Below are positions 32,079 to 40,826 of a stretch of DNA of 40,981 bases, piece after piece. Source of the stretch: Lachnospiraceae bacterium. GTDB taxonomy: Bacteria > Bacillota > Clostridia > Lachnospirales > Lachnospiraceae. Under the pieces are notes generated by a model. The model was not told the DNA's origin and did no database searches. It was given only the letters and a program-made list of their open reading frames with translations. The stretch's first letter is position 1, and each line of letters opens with the position of its first letter. The DNA lies in the NCBI GenBank assembly GCA_024405115.1, contig JAKSPD010000014.1, forward strand, positions 1 through 40,981. The letters are read 5' to 3'. Position numbers and translations under genes: made by a program.

Positions 32079-32114
32079 ACGGGCCTGTGGGAGATATCCC
32101 ACAGGCCCGTTTTC
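32079..32114 (+). terminator. Rho-independent terminator
   Basis: A perfect 14-bp stem, ACGGGCCTGTGGGA (32079-32092) with its complement at 32097-32110, over a GATA loop, ending in TTTT. Confidence 0.9.
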
Positions 32115-32197
32115 AGTCATGGAGCCGCTTCCGTTACAAAAGTATGCGACTTTAAGGAAGTCCATAAAAGGCTTATGTACATGCAGGTTTTTACAAG

Positions 32198-32226
32198 TTG
32201 GAAAAAATGCGGGCAGGTGATAAAAT
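32198..32226 (+). promoter_or_regulatory. Promoter of the MBL/SDR operon
   Basis: TTGGAA (32198-32203), a 17-bp spacer, and TGA-TAAAAT with TAAAAT at 32221-32226. The leader contains AAAGAGGTGG just before ATG 32260. Confidence 0.6.
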
Positions 32227-32259
32227 GAAACTTAGAAAGCTCTGAAAAGAGGTGGCGAA

Positions 32260-33111
32260 ATGATTACAAGAAGCATGCCGTGGTACGAGTTTGCACCTGG
32301 AACGATAGAAATCGATGAATTTGACTGTGCGTCCATTTTCCTTTTTCTGGGAAAGGAGAGGGCGCTGTTACTTGATACCGGAACAGGTATCGGTGACCTT
32401 AAGGGACTGGTGGAGTCCATAACATCCCTCCCCTACGACGTGGTCCTTACGCACGGACACATGGACCATGTGGGTGGCTGCGGCTGGTTTCCTGAGGTGT
32501 ATATAAATGAAAAGGAGCTGGCACTCAACCCGTTTGATGTTTCAGTGGATGAACGTAAGTGGTACGCAAACGTCATAATGACGAGGGAACATAAAAACTA
32601 TAATTACGATGTTGACCGTGACATACGCGTGTGGCCCGCTAAGCCTTTGGTAAAGCCACTTTATGACGGACAGCAGTTTGACCTTGGGGGAAGGGTGCTG
32701 ACATTTTATGAGTGCCCGGGCCACTGTCCCGGTGAAATGGTCATGATAGACCCGCAGACCAGGATCCTCTTTTCAGGGGACGCCGTAAACAATAACCTTC
32801 TTTTTAAGAAAAAGCCCGGGGAACCGGGATTTGTGAGCGTTGAGGACGGCGGAAAGTATCTTGAACGTATATGGGAAATGCGTGACCGTTATGACCATGT
32901 CATGAACTCACATCATGACTTCAGGGGGCTGGGTGCACCACTTTGTGATTCCGTAATGCCAAACGCCATAAAGTGCTGTAAGGACCTTGCTGACGGCACG
33001 GCTGACATAAGGCAGATGGAGGACGCATTAAGGCCCGGACACATGGTTCCGATGGCAACAGTTGACGGAAAATCCTGGGTGGTATTTACACCCGAGGGGA
33101 TAAAGGGATAA
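32260..33111 (+). CDS. MBL-fold metallo-hydrolase
   Basis: A 283-residue metallo-beta-lactamase-fold hydrolase. It has the metal-binding HxHxDH motif in LTHGHMDHVGG, CPGHCPGEMVMID, LFSGDAVN and MNSHHD in family order. Similar proteins include glyoxalase II-like thioesterases and lactonases; the substrate is not predictable. It heads a three-gene unit with the truncated dehydrogenase and the SDR protein. Confidence 0.88.
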   Translation: MITRSMPWYEFAPGTIEIDEFDCASIFLFLGKERALLLDTGTGIGDLKGLVESITSLPYDVVLTHGHMDHVGGCGWFPEVYINEKELALNPFDVSVDERKWYANVIMTREHKNYNYDVDRDIRVWPAKPLVKPLYDGQQFDLGGRVLTFYECPGHCPGEMVMIDPQTRILFSGDAVNNNLLFKKKPGEPGFVSVEDGGKYLERIWEMRDRYDHVMNSHHDFRGLGAPLCDSVMPNAIKCCKDLADGTADIRQMEDALRPGHMVPMATVDGKSWVVFTPEGIKG

Positions 33112-33125
33112 CGTGAGGTGGTTTT

Positions 33126-33593
33126 ATGGAGAAGATGAGGGCTGCCATACTTAAAAGTGTGGAGCCTTTTGATTCGAGGATAAAGGTTTCGGAAAAGCTT
33201 GGATTCAAGGTATTTAAGCCCTGTGCGGATCTTAAGAATAAGCTTGTGGCAGAATGGGGACGCAGGGCGAACTTCTGTATATGCGCAGCTCCGGGAACAC
33301 TTAATGATGCAGTTGATGCCGCGGAGTTCTGTGGAAAGATTCTCTGCTTCGCAGGGCCCGGCAGGAATTATGAGAACTGGAACCTAAGCCCCATCCAGGG
33401 CAAGGAGCTTGAGATAAAGGGTTCATTTATAATAAAGGATTCAATGCCCAGGGCAGTAACCATGCTTGAGGAGGGAGTTCTTGACCTTGCCCTGATCATA
33501 ACGCACCATATCACGCTTTCGGAGCTTGATGAGGGCATGCGTCTCATGAGGACCGGCGAGGGTATGGAAATCATCATAAATATCGGGGCATGA
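33126..33593 (+). pseudogene. Truncated medium-chain (zinc-type) dehydrogenase
   Basis: A 155-residue frame matching only the C-terminal half of a medium-chain alcohol or polyol dehydrogenase: EPFDSRIKVSEKLGFKV (second strand of the Rossmann fold), CAAPGTLNDAVDAAEFCGKI, CFAGPGRN, GKELEIKGSFI and LSELDEGMRLMRTGEG. The catalytic zinc domain and the GxGxxG start are missing. It still has a ribosome site (GAGGTGG) and an ATG, so a stable fragment could be made, but dehydrogenase activity is not expected. The first residues (MEKMRAAILK) might be a retained original N-terminus joined by an internal deletion. Confidence 0.7.
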
Positions 33594-33609
33594 AAAAAGG
33601 AGGATTTAC

Positions 33610-34614
33610 ATGAAAGTTTTGTTTATCGGCGGAAGCGGGGTCATTTCACCGGCTTCTGTGGACCTGGCAGTTGAAAGAGGATACGAGACTTATGTGCTTA
33701 ACAGGGGAAACCATTTAGATAAGGTGAACCCGAAGGCCATTCTGATAAAGGCTGACTATAATGATGAGGAGGCAGTGGTTAAGGCGCTTGATGGACGGGA
33801 GTTTGATGTTGTTGCGGACTTCAGGGTATTCACCGCAGACGACATGAAGAAGGCCATCAGGATTTTTGGGAAAATCACGAAACAGTACATTTTCATCTCA
33901 TCAGGCACCGTCTATAAAAAGCCTCTTGAAAAGTTCATCATTACAGAGGACGCACCCCTTGGTAACCTTCATTCCTATTATGCAAGGAACAAGCTGGCTG
34001 CGGAAAACGTGCTGAGGGAGGCACTTGAGGACGGGTTCCCCGGAGTAATCGTACGTCCGTCACTTACATATGCGGACTGGAACATCCTCACGTCCATGCG
34101 TGGAAAGACACCGTATTCCTTAATCGACCGCATGAGAAAGGGTAAGGAGATAGTTGTAAATGGCGATGGTACGTCACTTTGGACCATCACTCACAACACT
34201 GACTTTGCAAAGGGATTCGTGGGACTCTTTGGAAATGAGAAGGCCATCGGCGAAGCCTTCCATATAACGCAGGACGAGGTTCTTGACTGGGACAGGATCT
34301 ACACGACAATCGCAAATGCGGCAGGAGTTCAGGCAAGGCTTGTTCACATGTCAACGGACTTCATCGGGGAGATTTATCCGCAGATGAAGGAGGGACTTGC
34401 AGGTGATCATTCAGTTTCAGCGGTATTTGACAACTCAAAGATAAAGAAATTTGTTCCTGACTTTAAGTGCACGGTTCCGTTTGCTGAAGGATGCCGCAGG
34501 GCCATCGAGTGGTTTGACGCTGACCCCGCAAACCGTGAGATCGTGGATCCCGAGTTTGACGTCCAGATGGACACGCTTTTAAAGGCGAGAAGGGCGTATC
34601 AGCTTATCGGCTGA
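33610..34614 (+). CDS. NAD(P)-dependent epimerase/dehydratase-like SDR
   Basis: A 334-residue extended short-chain dehydrogenase-like protein. The nucleotide-binding start MKVLFIGGSGVISPASV has the GGxGxIS-type loop. FISSGTVYKKP is followed by the active-site YYARNK (Y-x3-K) and VIVRPSLTYAD. It likely modifies a sugar nucleotide or another sugar compound, or belongs to the atypical NmrA/CSP41-like branch. It closes the operon before a terminator. Ribosome site AAAAAGGAGG. Confidence 0.85.
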   Translation: MKVLFIGGSGVISPASVDLAVERGYETYVLNRGNHLDKVNPKAILIKADYNDEEAVVKALDGREFDVVADFRVFTADDMKKAIRIFGKITKQYIFISSGTVYKKPLEKFIITEDAPLGNLHSYYARNKLAAENVLREALEDGFPGVIVRPSLTYADWNILTSMRGKTPYSLIDRMRKGKEIVVNGDGTSLWTITHNTDFAKGFVGLFGNEKAIGEAFHITQDEVLDWDRIYTTIANAAGVQARLVHMSTDFIGEIYPQMKEGLAGDHSVSAVFDNSKIKKFVPDFKCTVPFAEGCRRAIEWFDADPANREIVDPEFDVQMDTLLKARRAYQLIG

Positions 34615-34640
34615 AAGTAAATAATAACGGAAATTCATTC

Positions 34641-34670
34641 ATCAGGCAGCTTTTGCTGCCTGGTGTTTTT
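34641..34670 (+). terminator. Rho-independent terminator
   Basis: ATCAGGCAGC (34641-34650) pairs with GCTGCCTGGT (34655-34664), with one wobble pair and a TTTT loop. It is followed by GTTTTTG. Confidence 0.85.
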
Positions 34671-34754
34671 GTATGTAAAAGAACCAGGGGAATGAACAGG
34701 TACCTTTACGGGTGCCGCTTTTTATCCTGTCAGACATGAGGCTGACAAACATAA

Positions 34755-34772
34755 TTTTACATAGATTTTACA
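34755..34772 (+). promoter_or_regulatory. Candidate Pho box
   Basis: Two TTTTACA direct repeats start exactly 11 bp apart (34755 and 34766), as in PhoP/PhoB boxes of Bacillota. A TATGAT -10-like hexamer lies at 34805-34810. Placement upstream of the phoB/phoR chimera and phosphate transporter supports the reading. Confidence 0.45.
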
Positions 34773-34834
34773 AACTGCATATTTTAAACTTTGCATTATT
34801 ACAGTATGATGGTGCTGCTATGGAGGGGTGAACC

Positions 34835-35482
34835 ATGATTTACTGCGTGGAAGATGAAGACAGCATTAGGGAACTGATGCTTTATACCTTAAACATGGCC
34901 GGATTTGAAGCGGTTGGCTTTTCTGAAAGCAGGACATTTTGGGATGCAATGGAATCAGGGCATCCGGATCTCATCATGCTTGATATCATGCTCCCGGGAG
35001 AGGATGGGATGAAACGTGAAAATGTTGATTTATTCCAAATTGCGCAAAATGCGGTGGACAGCGTACTTGCCTCGGCGGAAAAGCAACAGATCGCGCTGAC
35101 ACTTTCCGGTGAAAAGGCTTCCTATTACGGCATTCCGCAGGTGCTTTACAGCATAGTTTATAATCTTTGCGACAATGCCATAAAGTACAACAGGGAAAAC
35201 GGAACAGTTGATGTGGCGGTAATGAACACTACCGAATCGGTTGTGGTAACCGTAAGCGATACCGGCATAGGCATTCCGAAGGAGTATCAGGACCGCATTT
35301 TTGAGCGCTTTTACCGGGTGGATAAAAGCCACTCCAGGGAAATTGGCGGAACGGGTCTCGGACTGTCAATCGTAAAACATGGTGCTCTCATTCACAATGC
35401 GGAAATCAGAGTGGAAAGCACTCCGGACATGGGAACAACTTTTACCGTTACGTTTCCTAAACCTGATGAAAATCAGAATTGA
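34835..35482 (+). pseudogene. phoB/phoR deletion chimera (receiver half plus HATPase)
   Basis: The 215-residue in-frame product joins two different proteins. Residues 1-59 are the first half of an OmpR/PhoB-type receiver (YCVEDEDSIRELML, phospho-acceptor Asp50 in LIMLDIMLPGEDG). From about residue 60 it is the C-terminal part of a PhoR-type kinase: KRENVDLFQIAQNAVDSV, N-box NLCDNAIKYN, DTGIGIP, and GGTGLGLSIVKH. The rest of the receiver, the DNA-binding domain, and the kinase sensor and His-bearing domain are gone. A deletion between phoB and phoR, about 1.5-2 kb in a typical gene pair, would produce this. The good ribosome site (GGAGGGG) is kept. It is followed by a phosphate transporter, consistent with a former Pho operon. 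Confidence 0.78.
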
Positions 35483-35564
35483 AGGCAATAATGATAAACC
35501 ATGAAGTTACGGAATAAAGAATGAACCGGTAGAGTATCCGGTGAGAGAATAGGAGAAGACATAG

Positions 35565-37256
35565 GTGAACAGTACGATAGTGATTAAGGCAATATTGAAC
35601 CTGATGGCAGGAATTGGCGTTTTTCTCGTGGCCTGTACGATGATGAGTAAAAACCTTGAGGCCGCAGGCAGCAACAAACTGAAAGGGCTTTTTGAAAAAG
35701 CCTCAAAAAGCAGGCTCCTTGGTGTTGGAATCGGTGCATTGGGAACAGCCGCGATACAGAGTTCCGGAGCAACCACCGTCATGGTCATAGGCTTTGTAAA
35801 TGCCGGAATAATGTCACTTGCCCAGGCCGCCACCGTAATATACGGAGCAAATATCGGTACCACGATTACAGGCCAGATAGTTGCCCTTGGTATGTTCGGA
35901 GGTGACAATTACATATCAACCACCGTCATTTTTTCTGCAATGGCAGGTGTCGGTGCCTTCGTAACCCTTTTTGCAAAGAAAAGCTCCCATAAAGTGCTGG
36001 GAGGCATTCTTTCGGGATTCGGAATGCTGTTTGTGGGTCTTTCCATGATGAGCAAGTCCATGGAGAACTTTGCACAGCTGGAGAATGTAAAGCTTTTTCT
36101 GGCTTCAATAAACAATGCGGTTTTACTTGTAGTAATCGGTGCAGTTCTGACTGCGATTGTACAGAGTTCTTCAGTAATGACATCCGTGGCAATCACCATG
36201 GTGGTGGCAGGACTCATTTCCCTTAATCAGGGAATTTATCTTACCATGGGTTCCAACATAGGTTCATGTGCCGTTGCACTGATTGCAGGACTTTCCAGTT
36301 CGCGTAATGCAAAAAGGACATCCGTCATACATCTTCTTTTCAATGTCAGCGGTGTAGTCCTGTTCATGGCAATAAGCGGAATACTGTTCATGACAACGGC
36401 GGGAAATGTGAGCTTTGGAACAATTTTTGAAGGCATGTTCCCGGGCGTGCCACAGACACAGCTTGCGATGTTCCATACCGTTTTCAACCTTCTGACAGTT
36501 GTAATCATGCTTCCGCTGACGGACGTGCTTGTTTCTTTAGTAAAGAAAATCATTCCGGAAACTTCGGAAGAAGCCGAGGAAGGTGGTGCGGAACCTCATT
36601 TTTACTTTGTGGACGAGCATATGCTTAAGACACCTCCGATTGCCGTTGCAATGGTGAAAAAAGAAATAGTCAAAATGGCTGAGGTTGCCATTGAAAACTA
36701 CAACCTGTCCCTGGACATCATCACCAGTCTTGATTTTACCCACAAGGAACGTTTCGAGGCAAACGAACGCCAGCTCAACTTTGTAAACCAGAACCTGGTT
36801 AAAACCCTGGTCAAGCTTTCACAGATGCCCCTTAATGAAAAGGACCATCAGTATATCTCTGATTCAATAAGGACGGTAAGTGATCTCGAGCGTGTCGGGG
36901 ATTACGCTGAAAACATAGTTGAAGAGGCAGAGGCCTTAAAGGAAGGAAACCAGGAAGGCTTCTCAGTTTCCGCAAAGGCTGAAATCGAATACATGCGCGA
37001 GTACGTCAACAGGCTGTATGAGCAGATAATGACCGCATATAAAAACCTTGATATAAAGGCTTACGAAAAGGCAGATGAAACAGAGGAAATGATTGATAAG
37101 ATTACAGAAAGAATGCAGCAGAACCATATCATCCGTCTTAACGAGGGCACCTGTACTCCTGTTACCGGAGCACAGTATCTTGAGCTGGCAAATAACTCTG
37201 AGCGTATCGCAGATCACTTCATAAACGTTGGAAAGACCATTAAGGCGCTGATATAA
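35565..37256 (+). CDS. Na+/phosphate cotransporter with PhoU-like tail
   Basis: A 563-residue NptA/PNaS-family protein. The two inverted Na/Pi repeats carry the signatures AIQSSGATTVMVIGF and AIVQSSSVMTSVAI, with GANIGTTITG and GSNIGSCAVALIAG. About eight TM helices end near residue 325. A cytoplasmic helical PhoU-like domain (SDLERVGDYAENIVEEAE and NNSERIADHFINVGK) completes it. It imports inorganic phosphate with sodium. It starts at GTG 35565 with AGGAGAAG at 35551-35558, about 80 bp after the phoB/phoR chimera. Confidence 0.92.
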   Translation: MNSTIVIKAILNLMAGIGVFLVACTMMSKNLEAAGSNKLKGLFEKASKSRLLGVGIGALGTAAIQSSGATTVMVIGFVNAGIMSLAQAATVIYGANIGTTITGQIVALGMFGGDNYISTTVIFSAMAGVGAFVTLFAKKSSHKVLGGILSGFGMLFVGLSMMSKSMENFAQLENVKLFLASINNAVLLVVIGAVLTAIVQSSSVMTSVAITMVVAGLISLNQGIYLTMGSNIGSCAVALIAGLSSSRNAKRTSVIHLLFNVSGVVLFMAISGILFMTTAGNVSFGTIFEGMFPGVPQTQLAMFHTVFNLLTVVIMLPLTDVLVSLVKKIIPETSEEAEEGGAEPHFYFVDEHMLKTPPIAVAMVKKEIVKMAEVAIENYNLSLDIITSLDFTHKERFEANERQLNFVNQNLVKTLVKLSQMPLNEKDHQYISDSIRTVSDLERVGDYAENIVEEAEALKEGNQEGFSVSAKAEIEYMREYVNRLYEQIMTAYKNLDIKAYEKADETEEMIDKITERMQQNHIIRLNEGTCTPVTGAQYLELANNSERIADHFINVGKTIKALI

Positions 37257-37353
37257 GAATATATTGATAAAGATTATCCATTGATGTATTGTTATTAATC
37301 ATGAACCGGAAAATCACGGTCTGCGGCAGATTAATACAAAACGGAGTCTTAAA

Positions 37354-38013
37354 ATGATCTCATACGATGAAATAAGGAATAACAAAACAATAAACACATA
37401 TATCAGGGCGGCTGATGAGTCACTGACCGCCCTTGGGTATACAGAGCACAGTTTCGCCCACGTTGTTTATGTGGCTGAAAAGGCCGGAGCCATTCTTGAA
37501 ACGCTGGGATATCCCGAAAGAACAGTGGAACTTGCAAAAATTGCGGGATACATGCATGACATCGGGAATGTCATAAACAGGGTGGACCACAGCCAGAGCG
37601 GTGCACTGATGGCTTTCAGAATCCTTGACAACATGCAGGGGAATCCTGAAGAGATAGCCATGATCATATCTGCCATAGGAAACCATGATGAAGGTACGGG
37701 TGTTCCGGTCAGCCCTCTTGCTGCGGCACTGATACTTGCAGATAAAAGCGATGTAAGAAGAAACAGGGTGCGCAATGAGGACCAGTCCTGCTTCGACATT
37801 CATGACCGTGTAAACTATTCTGTAAAGAAGGCAGAACTTAAGATAAATGATGTGCATACGCAAATTATGCTCAAGCTGTCGGTTGATACAAATTTCGGTT
37901 CGGTCATGGACTATTTTGAGATATTCCTTCAAAGGATGATACTCTGCAGAAAGGCAGCCGAAAAGCTGGGACTGGAATTCAAGCTGATGATTAACGAACA
38001 GCAGCTGATATGA
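37354..38013 (+). CDS. HD-domain phosphohydrolase
   Basis: A 219-residue protein with an HD metal-binding core: EHSFAHVVYVAEKAG, AGYMHDIGN (HD pair), DHSQSGA, GNHDEGTG and ILADKSDVRRN. HD enzymes hydrolyse phosphoesters of nucleotides or signalling molecules; the substrate is unknown. The stop overlaps the start of the GH2 gene by 4 bp (ATGA), so the two are coupled. CGGAG precedes the ATG. Confidence 0.87.
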   Translation: MISYDEIRNNKTINTYIRAADESLTALGYTEHSFAHVVYVAEKAGAILETLGYPERTVELAKIAGYMHDIGNVINRVDHSQSGALMAFRILDNMQGNPEEIAMIISAIGNHDEGTGVPVSPLAAALILADKSDVRRNRVRNEDQSCFDIHDRVNYSVKKAELKINDVHTQIMLKLSVDTNFGSVMDYFEIFLQRMILCRKAAEKLGLEFKLMINEQQLI

Positions 38014-39818
38014 ACAGGAGAGAGATTACAAGAATGGTAATACCCAGAAACGAACACCCGAAACCGCAGTTTGAAAGGGACACCTGGAGATGCCTTAACG
38101 GAGAGTGGGATTTTGAAATCGATAACGGAAGGAGCGGCCTCGAAAGAGGAATGGAATGCGCTGCATATAAATATGCGGAGAAAATAACTGTGCCGTTCTG
38201 CCCGGAAAGCAGACTGTCAGGGTTAGAGCATAAGGATTTTATGTACGGAGTGTGGTACCGGAGGGAAGAGGAGCTTTCGAAGGAGGAGATATCAGGAAAG
38301 GTATTTCTTAATTTCGGGGCTGTCGACTATGAGTGCTTTGTGTATGTAAACGGCATCTTCTGCGGATCGCATAAGGGCGGATATGTATCGTTTAAGGTTG
38401 ACATAACAAAAGCTGTAAAAGAAGGCGCAAATCTCATTGCGGTAAATGCGATCGATGACACCCGTGATCCGATGATCCCTTCAGGAAAGCAGAGTGACAG
38501 ATTTGGCTCCTACAGGTGTCTTTACACAAGAACCACCGGTATCTGGCAGACTGTATGGCTTGAGTTTACACCGGAATCCTATATCGAGTCCGTAAAGTTC
38601 GATACATCAGTGGAAGACGAAACAGTAACGGTTGAAGCGAAAGTCGTAACCGGAAATGACGTGAAGATGCCGTTTAAGGTTAACATAACTTATGACGGAG
38701 CATACGTCGGCGGCTTCACAGCCGATGCGGCAACGGGCATCATTCGCCGTACGGTAAAACTTTCCGAAAAGCACCTCTGGGAGGTTGGAAAAGGCGGGAT
38801 TTATGATGTAGAGCTTAAGCTTATCGGCGAAAGCCATGAGGATGTGGTTAAGAGCTACTTTGGACTTAGGAGCATAAGGCTTTCCAGAAAAGGATTCTAT
38901 ATTAACGAAAAGCCAGTGTTCCAGAGGCTCATCCTTGACCAGGGGTTCTATCCGGACGGGATATATACGGCACCCACTGATGAAGCCCTGGCTCACGACA
39001 TCGACATGTGCATGGACATGGGCTTTAACGGCGCAAGGCTTCATGAAAAGATTTTTGAGGAAAGGTTCCTTTATCATGCGGACAGGAAGGGTTACCTTGT
39101 ATGGGGCGAGTATCCGAACTGGGGGCTTGACCACACAGACCCGATGGCAATCTACAGCATTCTGCCGGAGTGGCTTGAGGAGATAAAGAGAGATTACAAT
39201 CACCCGTCGATCATAGGGTGGTGTCCGTTTAATGAAACCTGGGACAAGCATAATCAGAGACAGTATGATGACCTGATCCGCGATATCTACCTTGTGACAA
39301 AGGCTGCGGATCCGTACCGCCCCTGCATCGATACTTCGGGAAATTTCCATACGATAACGGATATTTTTGACGTCCACGATTATCTTCAGGATCCGGAAAC
39401 CATGAAGGCACACTATGACACGGTCCTTGAGACCGGAAAGCTCTACAACCGCTTTGATGTTGACGGCCCCACTGTGCGGCACGGTGATAATTCCGGGCGC
39501 CAGGACCATAAGGGGGAGCCTGTGATGTTGACGGAGTTTGGCGGGATAAAATGGACCGCTGACATGGCCAGTGAAAACTGTGACACCGTAAGCTGGGGAT
39601 ATGGTAAGAACATTGAAAGCCATGAGGAATTAATGGCGCGGTTTAAGGGACTGGTTGACGCTCTTTTGGATAACCCATTTATGCTCGGGTTCTGCTACAC
39701 GCAGCTTACTGACGTGGAGCAGGAGCAGAACGGACTTTACACGTATCGGCGCGAGCCCAAGTTTGACGCGGCCTGGGTGAAGTCCGTGGTGGGAAGAAAG
39801 GCCGCGTGCGAGGAGTGA
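38010..39818 (+). CDS. Glycoside hydrolase family 2 (beta-glucuronidase/galactosidase type)
   Basis: A 602-residue cytoplasmic glycosidase with no signal peptide. The N-terminal jelly-roll domain (about 1-190) has GEWDF, GVWYRRE and TGIWQTVWLE. An Ig-like domain (about 190-285) is followed by a TIM barrel. The acid/base is expected at Glu409 in WCPFNETWDKH and the nucleophile at Glu509 in VMLTEFGG. Length fits the beta-glucuronidase branch of GH2, but sugar specificity cannot be read from sequence. It is coupled to the HD gene upstream and convergent with an RpiR regulator. Confidence 0.9.
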   Translation: MNRREITRMVIPRNEHPKPQFERDTWRCLNGEWDFEIDNGRSGLERGMECAAYKYAEKITVPFCPESRLSGLEHKDFMYGVWYRREEELSKEEISGKVFLNFGAVDYECFVYVNGIFCGSHKGGYVSFKVDITKAVKEGANLIAVNAIDDTRDPMIPSGKQSDRFGSYRCLYTRTTGIWQTVWLEFTPESYIESVKFDTSVEDETVTVEAKVVTGNDVKMPFKVNITYDGAYVGGFTADAATGIIRRTVKLSEKHLWEVGKGGIYDVELKLIGESHEDVVKSYFGLRSIRLSRKGFYINEKPVFQRLILDQGFYPDGIYTAPTDEALAHDIDMCMDMGFNGARLHEKIFEERFLYHADRKGYLVWGEYPNWGLDHTDPMAIYSILPEWLEEIKRDYNHPSIIGWCPFNETWDKHNQRQYDDLIRDIYLVTKAADPYRPCIDTSGNFHTITDIFDVHDYLQDPETMKAHYDTVLETGKLYNRFDVDGPTVRHGDNSGRQDHKGEPVMLTEFGGIKWTADMASENCDTVSWGYGKNIESHEELMARFKGLVDALLDNPFMLGFCYTQLTDVEQEQNGLYTYRREPKFDAAWVKSVVGRKAACEE

Positions 39819-39821
39819 CGC

Positions 39822-40661
39822 TTAATTTCCCAGCGTCTCCTGGTTTTCAAACAGGAGCTCGAGTTCCTTAAACCTGTTAAGGGCCTTCTGCGGGTCTTTG
39901 ACGGCAAGGACGTTGCACAGGTAGTCAAGAAGACAGACAGGTGCTATGGAGGTGTTCTTGATTCCGGACCCATAGACAACGCATGGGATTAATATATCCG
40001 AATATTTTTCGATTTCATCGACAGGTTCATTCGTTATGAGAATAATGGATGCGCCTGTTTTTTTGATGGCTTTAAGGACATCGACGGAAGTCTTCGTGTA
40101 CCTGTGGAACAGAAAGATGATGCAGGTGTCATCCTTTGTGATGTTTAAAAGGCTTTCCGCGTCCCCATGCGCGACATCCAGAATGAAGACGTCGTTTCTT
40201 ACTGTGTAAAGCCTTGTGTATGCATAGTGTGAAAGGGCGTAGGACTCCTTCATCCCGAAGGTGTATACGCGCCTTGCGTCCTGAAGTTTTGCGACACATT
40301 CGTCAAGAGTCTTTTCCGGAATTTTCGTGAACGTGTCCTCAATGCATCTGAATGACTGATTGATTGTATCGGCGAGAAGCCGGTCACCGGACATGTAGTT
40401 GATGCTGTTAAACTTGCTGGTGAGGGTAGGGCTTATCACCGTGTCCTCACAGAGGGCTTTTTTAAGTTCCCTGAAGCCCTCGAATCCAAGGCGCCTTGCA
40501 AACCTTATGAGCGTGGTCGTGCTGGTGCCGTTTTCATCTGCAATGTCTTTTATTGATTTCTTTATGAAGTCGTCCCTGTGGGAAATCAGGTATTCGGAAA
40601 TCTCCTTTTCTGACTTTGTCATTTCAGGGTACAGGGTGTGGATTTTTTCTATGATGGTCAT
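39822..40661 (-). CDS. MurR/RpiR-family transcriptional regulator
   Basis: A 279-residue regulator. The N-terminal winged helix-turn-helix (about 1-77) contains SIKDIADENGTSTTTLIRFA then RRLGFEGFRELKKAL, typical of RpiR. The C-terminal SIS sugar-phosphate-binding domain (about 110-250) has RRVYTFGMKESYALSHYA and SIILITNEPVDEIEKYSDI. It probably senses a phosphosugar and controls sugar genes, plausibly the convergent GH2/HD pair. Ribosome site GAGGTGACC. Confidence 0.9.
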   Translation of the reverse strand: MTIIEKIHTLYPEMTKSEKEISEYLISHRDDFIKKSIKDIADENGTSTTTLIRFARRLGFEGFRELKKALCEDTVISPTLTSKFNSINYMSGDRLLADTINQSFRCIEDTFTKIPEKTLDECVAKLQDARRVYTFGMKESYALSHYAYTRLYTVRNDVFILDVAHGDAESLLNITKDDTCIIFLFHRYTKTSVDVLKAIKKTGASIILITNEPVDEIEKYSDILIPCVVYGSGIKNTSIAPVCLLDYLCNVLAVKDPQKALNRFKELELLFENQETLGN

Positions 40662-40695
40662 GTTCAGGTCACCTCGTTAATTATGGTTGGAGGAG

Positions 40696-40826
40696 TTTCG
40701 CACAAAAAGATGCGAAATCAGTGGATATGTACAAATGGTGAGGGTGTTTTCGCACAAAAAGGGCGGAAAACCGCGGATTTGTGTAAATGGGATTTCTGGT
40801 TTGATCCTTTTAGACAGATTGTGTCC
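40696..40826 (+). repeat. Two imperfect 52-bp repeats with hairpins
   Basis: TTTCGCACAAAAAG starts at 40696 and again at 40748, and both copies run into GGAT-TGT-AAATGG. Each can fold: TTTCGCA with TGCGAAA (40696-40717), and TTTTCGC with GCGGAAAA in the second. From 40781 the sequence matches the reverse complement of the internal repeat at 10968-11104. Confidence 0.7.

Noticed and set aside
38607-39623. A 338-residue minus-strand frame opposite the GH2 gene.
   Set aside because: It lies wholly within a glycosidase with both catalytic motifs in place, and its translation has no coherent domain.
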